Origin: Paraprevotella xylaniphila YIT 11841
GTDB taxonomy: Bacteria; Bacteroidota; Bacteroidia; Bacteroidales; Bacteroidaceae
Length of the DNA stretch: 64,000 nucleotides
Direction: 5' to 3'
Assembly: GCF_000205165.1 (NCBI RefSeq)
Contig: NZ_GL883886.1
Location: 54,459 to 118,458, forward strand
Part shown: piece after piece, positions 61,167-64,000 of the stretch
Layout: each line of letters begins with the position of its first letter
How positions within the stretch are numbered: position 1 is the stretch's first letter
Program-made: the position numbers and the translations under genes
The notes under the pieces: model-generated
Told to the model about the DNA's origin: nothing
Databases searched by the model: none
Seen by the model: only the letters and a program-made list of their open reading frames with translations

Positions 61167-63250
61167 TTTTCTTTAGGGGCTTGTGCGTCTTGCGGTTTTT
61201 CAGCCTCGTGATCGTCTGCTTGTGCCGTGGTTTCCGTAGGATGTTCGGATAGCATATCCGTCGGTTGCTCCTCCGAGGCAGTCGCAGGCTGTTCCTCTTT
61301 TTGCTCGTCAGCATCCTGAGCCATCTCGTCTCCCGGGAGTTCTTCGTTCATGCTAAGCAATTCTTCCGTGCGGCTAGTCCACGGACGTTTGCCGAAAATC
61401 TTCTCCACGTCTTCGGCGAAAATCACTTCGCGCTCCACCAGTATTTTTGCCAGTTCCGCATGTCCCTCTTGATGTTCGCGCAACAAGGACTTGGCACGTT
61501 CGTATTGTTCGGCAATCATCTGCTTCACTTCCTCGTCAATCAGTTGTGCGGTCTGGTCGGAATAAGGCTTCGTAAAGTTGTATTCGTCGTTGTTGTAATA
61601 ACAGAGGTTCGGCAGTCGCTCACTCATACCCAGATAAGCAATCATGCTGTAAGCCTGTTTGGTCACGCGCTCTAGGTCGTTCAACGCACCGGAAGAGATG
61701 TGACCCGTGAATAATTCTTCGGCAGCCCGGCCGCCCAATGTGGCGCACATTTCGTCGAGCATCTGCTCTTTGGTCGTAATCTGTCGTTCCTCTGGCAAAT
61801 ACCAGGCTGCGCCAAGTGCACGTCCGCGCGGCACGATGGTCACTTTAATCAGCGGATTGGCGTATTGCAGGAACCAGGAAATGGTGGCATGTCCCGCTTC
61901 GTGCAAGGCAATGGTCTGTTTTTCTTCCACCGTCATGACTTTGGTCTGTTTTTCCAATCCTCCGATAATACGGTCCACGGCACTCAAGAAGTCATCTTTG
62001 CTCACGGCCTTTTTCCCATGCCGGGCTGCAATCAGGGCGGCTTCGTTACATACGTTGGCGATGTCGGCACCGGAGAAACCCGGTGTTTGGCGGGCCAACA
62101 AGTCAATGTCCACCGTGCTGTCCGTTTTCACCGGACGGAGATGGACTTTGAATACGGCTTTCCGTTCATTCAGGTCCGGCAGGTCCACGTGTATCTGACG
62201 GTCAAAACGTCCGGCACGCAGCAAGGCTTTGTCCAGAATGTCCACCCGGTTGGTGGCAGCCAGGATGATGACGCCGCTATTGGTGCCGAAACCATCCATT
62301 TCGGTCAACAACTGGTTCAATGTGTTTTCCCGTTCGTCGTTTCCTCCCATGGCAGGATTCTTTCCACGTGCCCGTCCCACGGCGTCGATTTCGTCGATGA
62401 AGATGATGCACGGGGATTTTTCTTTGGCCTGACGGAACAAGTCACGTACGCGGCTGGCTCCTACGCCAACGAACATTTCCACGAAGTCGGAACCCGAGAG
62501 GGAAAAGAACGGTACGTTGGCTTCTCCGGCCACGGCCTTGGCTAATAATGTCTTACCCGTTCCCGGAGGGCCTACCAACAGAGCTCCTTTGGGTATCTTG
62601 CCTCCCAAATCGGTGAATTTCTTTGGGTTCTTGAGGAACTCCACGATTTCCGCCACTTCCATTTTGGCACCGGCCTGTCCGGCCACGTCCTTGAAAGTCA
62701 CTCTCGTGGCTTCGCCTTTCTCTATGAGCTTGGCTTTACTTTTCCCTACGCTGAATACGCTGCTCCCCGTCGGGCTTCCGCCGCTCATCCGTCTCATGAT
62801 GAATACCCAAATGGCGATGATGACGAGCAAGGGGAAAAAGTTCCAGAAGATATTGCTCATGAAGTCGCTGCTCTGCTCGTATTTCAACGTGCCCTTGAAC
62901 GCACCGGTGTTTTGTGCTTCATGTACCAAATCGAGTAATGCTTTGTTATCGGCATATTCCACGCTGATGACGGGCAGGCCTCCGATGCCTTTGACATCGT
63001 TTGTGCCGAACACGTCAGCGCGGTGCTCTTTTTTGACTCCCATTTGCAACACGCCCTTGTCTTTTTGGGCGATGATTCCGGTGGCGTAACCCTTTTTTAC
63101 GTAAGTCTCGAAAGTCGTGTAGTCCACCGTTTTGGTGGAACTTCCTCCCGTCCCCGTGAAGAAGAGGTATACCAATATCACGATGATTATGCCGTATATC
63201 CAATTCATGTTGAACCGGGGCATCTTATTCTTGTTCTCTTTTTCGTTCAT
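61163..63250 (-). CDS. ftsH: ATP-dependent zinc metalloprotease FtsH
   Basis: 695 residues. Two membrane helices (about 16-32 and 135-152) flank a periplasmic domain. AAA module: Walker A GPPGTGKT at 227-234, Walker B IIFIDEID at about 282-289, and arginine fingers in LRAGRFDR. The protease zinc site is HEAGH beginning at H450. The C-terminal tail (about 635-695) is an unusual Glu/Gln/Ala/Thr-rich acidic stretch. It degrades unassembled membrane proteins and regulators. The order is rsfS (17 bp upstream) - ftsH - cdsA. Confidence 0.98.
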   Translation of the reverse strand: MNEKENKNKMPRFNMNWIYGIIIVILVYLFFTGTGGSSTKTVDYTTFETYVKKGYATGIIAQKDKGVLQMGVKKEHRADVFGTNDVKGIGGLPVISVEYADNKALLDLVHEAQNTGAFKGTLKYEQSSDFMSNIFWNFFPLLVIIAIWVFIMRRMSGGSPTGSSVFSVGKSKAKLIEKGEATRVTFKDVAGQAGAKMEVAEIVEFLKNPKKFTDLGGKIPKGALLVGPPGTGKTLLAKAVAGEANVPFFSLSGSDFVEMFVGVGASRVRDLFRQAKEKSPCIIFIDEIDAVGRARGKNPAMGGNDERENTLNQLLTEMDGFGTNSGVIILAATNRVDILDKALLRAGRFDRQIHVDLPDLNERKAVFKVHLRPVKTDSTVDIDLLARQTPGFSGADIANVCNEAALIAARHGKKAVSKDDFLSAVDRIIGGLEKQTKVMTVEEKQTIALHEAGHATISWFLQYANPLIKVTIVPRGRALGAAWYLPEERQITTKEQMLDEMCATLGGRAAEELFTGHISSGALNDLERVTKQAYSMIAYLGMSERLPNLCYYNNDEYNFTKPYSDQTAQLIDEEVKQMIAEQYERAKSLLREHQEGHAELAKILVEREVIFAEDVEKIFGKRPWTSRTEELLSMNEELPGDEMAQDADEQKEEQPATASEEQPTDMLSEHPTETTAQADDHEAEKPQDAQAPKEK

Positions 63251-63267
63251 GATGTTTTAGGATGAGT

Positions 63268-63627
63268 TTAGTCAATGTCGGGAAGCGCGGTCAGTTGCGC
63301 GTCTTCCCATAGGTGTTCGATGTCGTAAAACTCTCGTGTTTGCGGCAGGAAGACATGTACGATGATGTCCGTATAATCCATTGCCACCCATTCGGCGTTC
63401 CTCAATCCGTCCACGGCTACAGGTTTGGCGTGCGCTTTGAGCCGCGCGGATTCCTCTATGGATTCCGCTATCGCCCGCACTTGTGAGGGAGAGTTCCCTT
63501 GGCAGATGATGAAATATTGGCAGATGGTGTCGCCTATGTTCGTCAAGTCGGCTACGACGATGTTCTTTCCTTTCTTTTCCTGTATGCCTTCCGTGATGGC
63601 ATTTACTAATTGTTGCGTTTCGTTCAT
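63268..63627 (-). CDS. rsfS: Ribosomal silencing factor RsfS
   Basis: 119 residues, normal length. Family features are NIVVADLTNIGDTICQYFIICQGNS (about 22-46, read in parts), the conserved GLRNAEWVAMDYTDIIVHVF and REFYDIEHLWEDA near the end. It binds uL14 on the 50S subunit and blocks subunit joining under nutrient limitation. It is first gene of rsfS-ftsH-cdsA. Confidence 0.97.
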   Translation of the reverse strand: MNETQQLVNAITEGIQEKKGKNIVVADLTNIGDTICQYFIICQGNSPSQVRAIAESIEESARLKAHAKPVAVDGLRNAEWVAMDYTDIIVHVFLPQTREFYDIEHLWEDAQLTALPDID

Positions 63628-63654
63628 GCGTTAATCCATACATAAATTGTCGGG

Positions 63655-63687
63655 CAAAGATAGTATATAATATGTTATCATTCCAAT
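63655..63687 (-). promoter_or_regulatory. Putative promoter of rsfS-ftsH-cdsA
   Basis: On the minus strand ATTG (63684-63687), a 21 bp spacer and TATCTTTG (63655-63662), 27 bp before the rsfS ATG. Confidence 0.6.
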
Positions 63688-63836
63688 TTTTAGGCTCAAA
63701 ACCCTTTGCTTTTTATCTTTTTTAGATAATATAATCCGGTTTGTGCGTGGCGGTACGCCCGGAAACATAGGGCGGCTGCTGTGGATTGGGATTTATGTGG
63801 ATACGGCAGTTCCCGCATGAAAAAAGGGTATAAAAA

Positions 63837-63868
63837 TTTGTGGGTTCAAAAATAAGTCGCTAAATTTG
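63837..63868 (+). promoter_or_regulatory. Putative promoter of tRNA-Gln
   Basis: TTTG (63837-63840), a 20 bp spacer and TAAATTTG (63861-63868) form a perfect consensus, 18 bp before the tRNA. Confidence 0.78.
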
Positions 63869-63886
63869 CACTCGCAAAAAGGACAG

Positions 63887-63957
63887 TGGGCTATGGTGTA
63901 ATGGTAACACAACAGATTCTGGTCCTGTTTTTCCAGGTTCGAATCCTGGTAGCCCAA
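63887..63957 (+). tRNA. tRNA-Gln(CTG)
   Basis: 71 nt cloverleaf. The acceptor TGGGCTA pairs with TAGCCCA, with discriminator A. D-stem GTGT/ACAC. Anticodon loop TTCTGGT gives CTG. T-arm CCAGG-TTCGAAT-CCTGG. CCA is not encoded. The lowest anticodon-stem pair is A31-C39, a mismatch. Confidence 0.9.
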
Positions 63958-64000
63958 CTGCAACAGTGTCGGTGGCATCTGTTTTTTGTGGAAGATTGGA

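Noticed and set aside
1..64000. CRISPR array, transposase, phage genes or rRNA
   Set aside because: No regularly spaced direct repeats, no transposase or integrase motifs and no rRNA-like sequence were seen.

Overview
The window looks like a chromosomal segment from a gut-type Bacteroidales bacterium (Bacteroides, Phocaeicola or a close relative; genus not resolvable by eye). The evidence is: promoters of the Bacteroidetes primary sigma factor type (TTTG, 19-21 bp, TAnnTTTG) in front of many genes, weak or absent Shine-Dalgarno sequences, lineage families such as DUF4834, DUF3822 and DUF5683, PorX and PorW homologues, a DnaE with an enlarged PHP region, and tRNA genes without an encoded CCA end. 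I saw no phage, insertion sequence, CRISPR array, rRNA or integrase.

Layout. 1-11.5 kb is housekeeping: an NfeD-like fragment, rsgA, frr, an SMR exporter, pyrH-birA-yraN, tadA, the phosphatidylethanolamine pair psd-pssA, dnaE, trxA. 11.9-19.4 kb is one long minus-strand run, aroA - unknown - zinc-type ABC permease - porW - porX - tsaE, joining the shikimate pathway to a type IX secretion regulator pair. tRNA-Pro follows, then a palindrome-rich intergenic region. 20-34 kb is the accessory part: about ten same-strand envelope genes (transglutaminase-like lipoprotein, two small membrane proteins, two MG2-fold paralogues, two lipoproteins, a membrane-spanning TPR/HTH regulator, a polytopic membrane protein and an O-antigen-ligase-like protein). 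34-38 kb is the oxidative pentose phosphate operon gnd-zwf-pgl. 38-48.5 kb has a GH43 enzyme, aroB, a TonB-receptor-like barrel, cardiolipin synthase, rsmD, DUF3822 with a pseudopilin-like partner, and a RecD-like helicase. 48.8-58 kb has alaS, a MerR regulator, and the operon parA-parB-DUF5683-mltD-spoT. 58-64 kb has surE-lpxB, rsfS-ftsH-cdsA and tRNA-Gln.

How the parts fit. Lipid synthesis is well represented (cdsA, pssA, psd, cls, lpxB). aroA and aroB give two shikimate steps. gnd-zwf-pgl make NADPH and pentoses. The most interesting candidate for an undescribed system is the 20-34 kb envelope locus. Next are a family of long-stem intergenic hairpins and a 319 bp region bounded by 23 nt inverted repeats. 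Coordinates of promoters and hairpins were read by eye; functions of unrecognised genes are left open.
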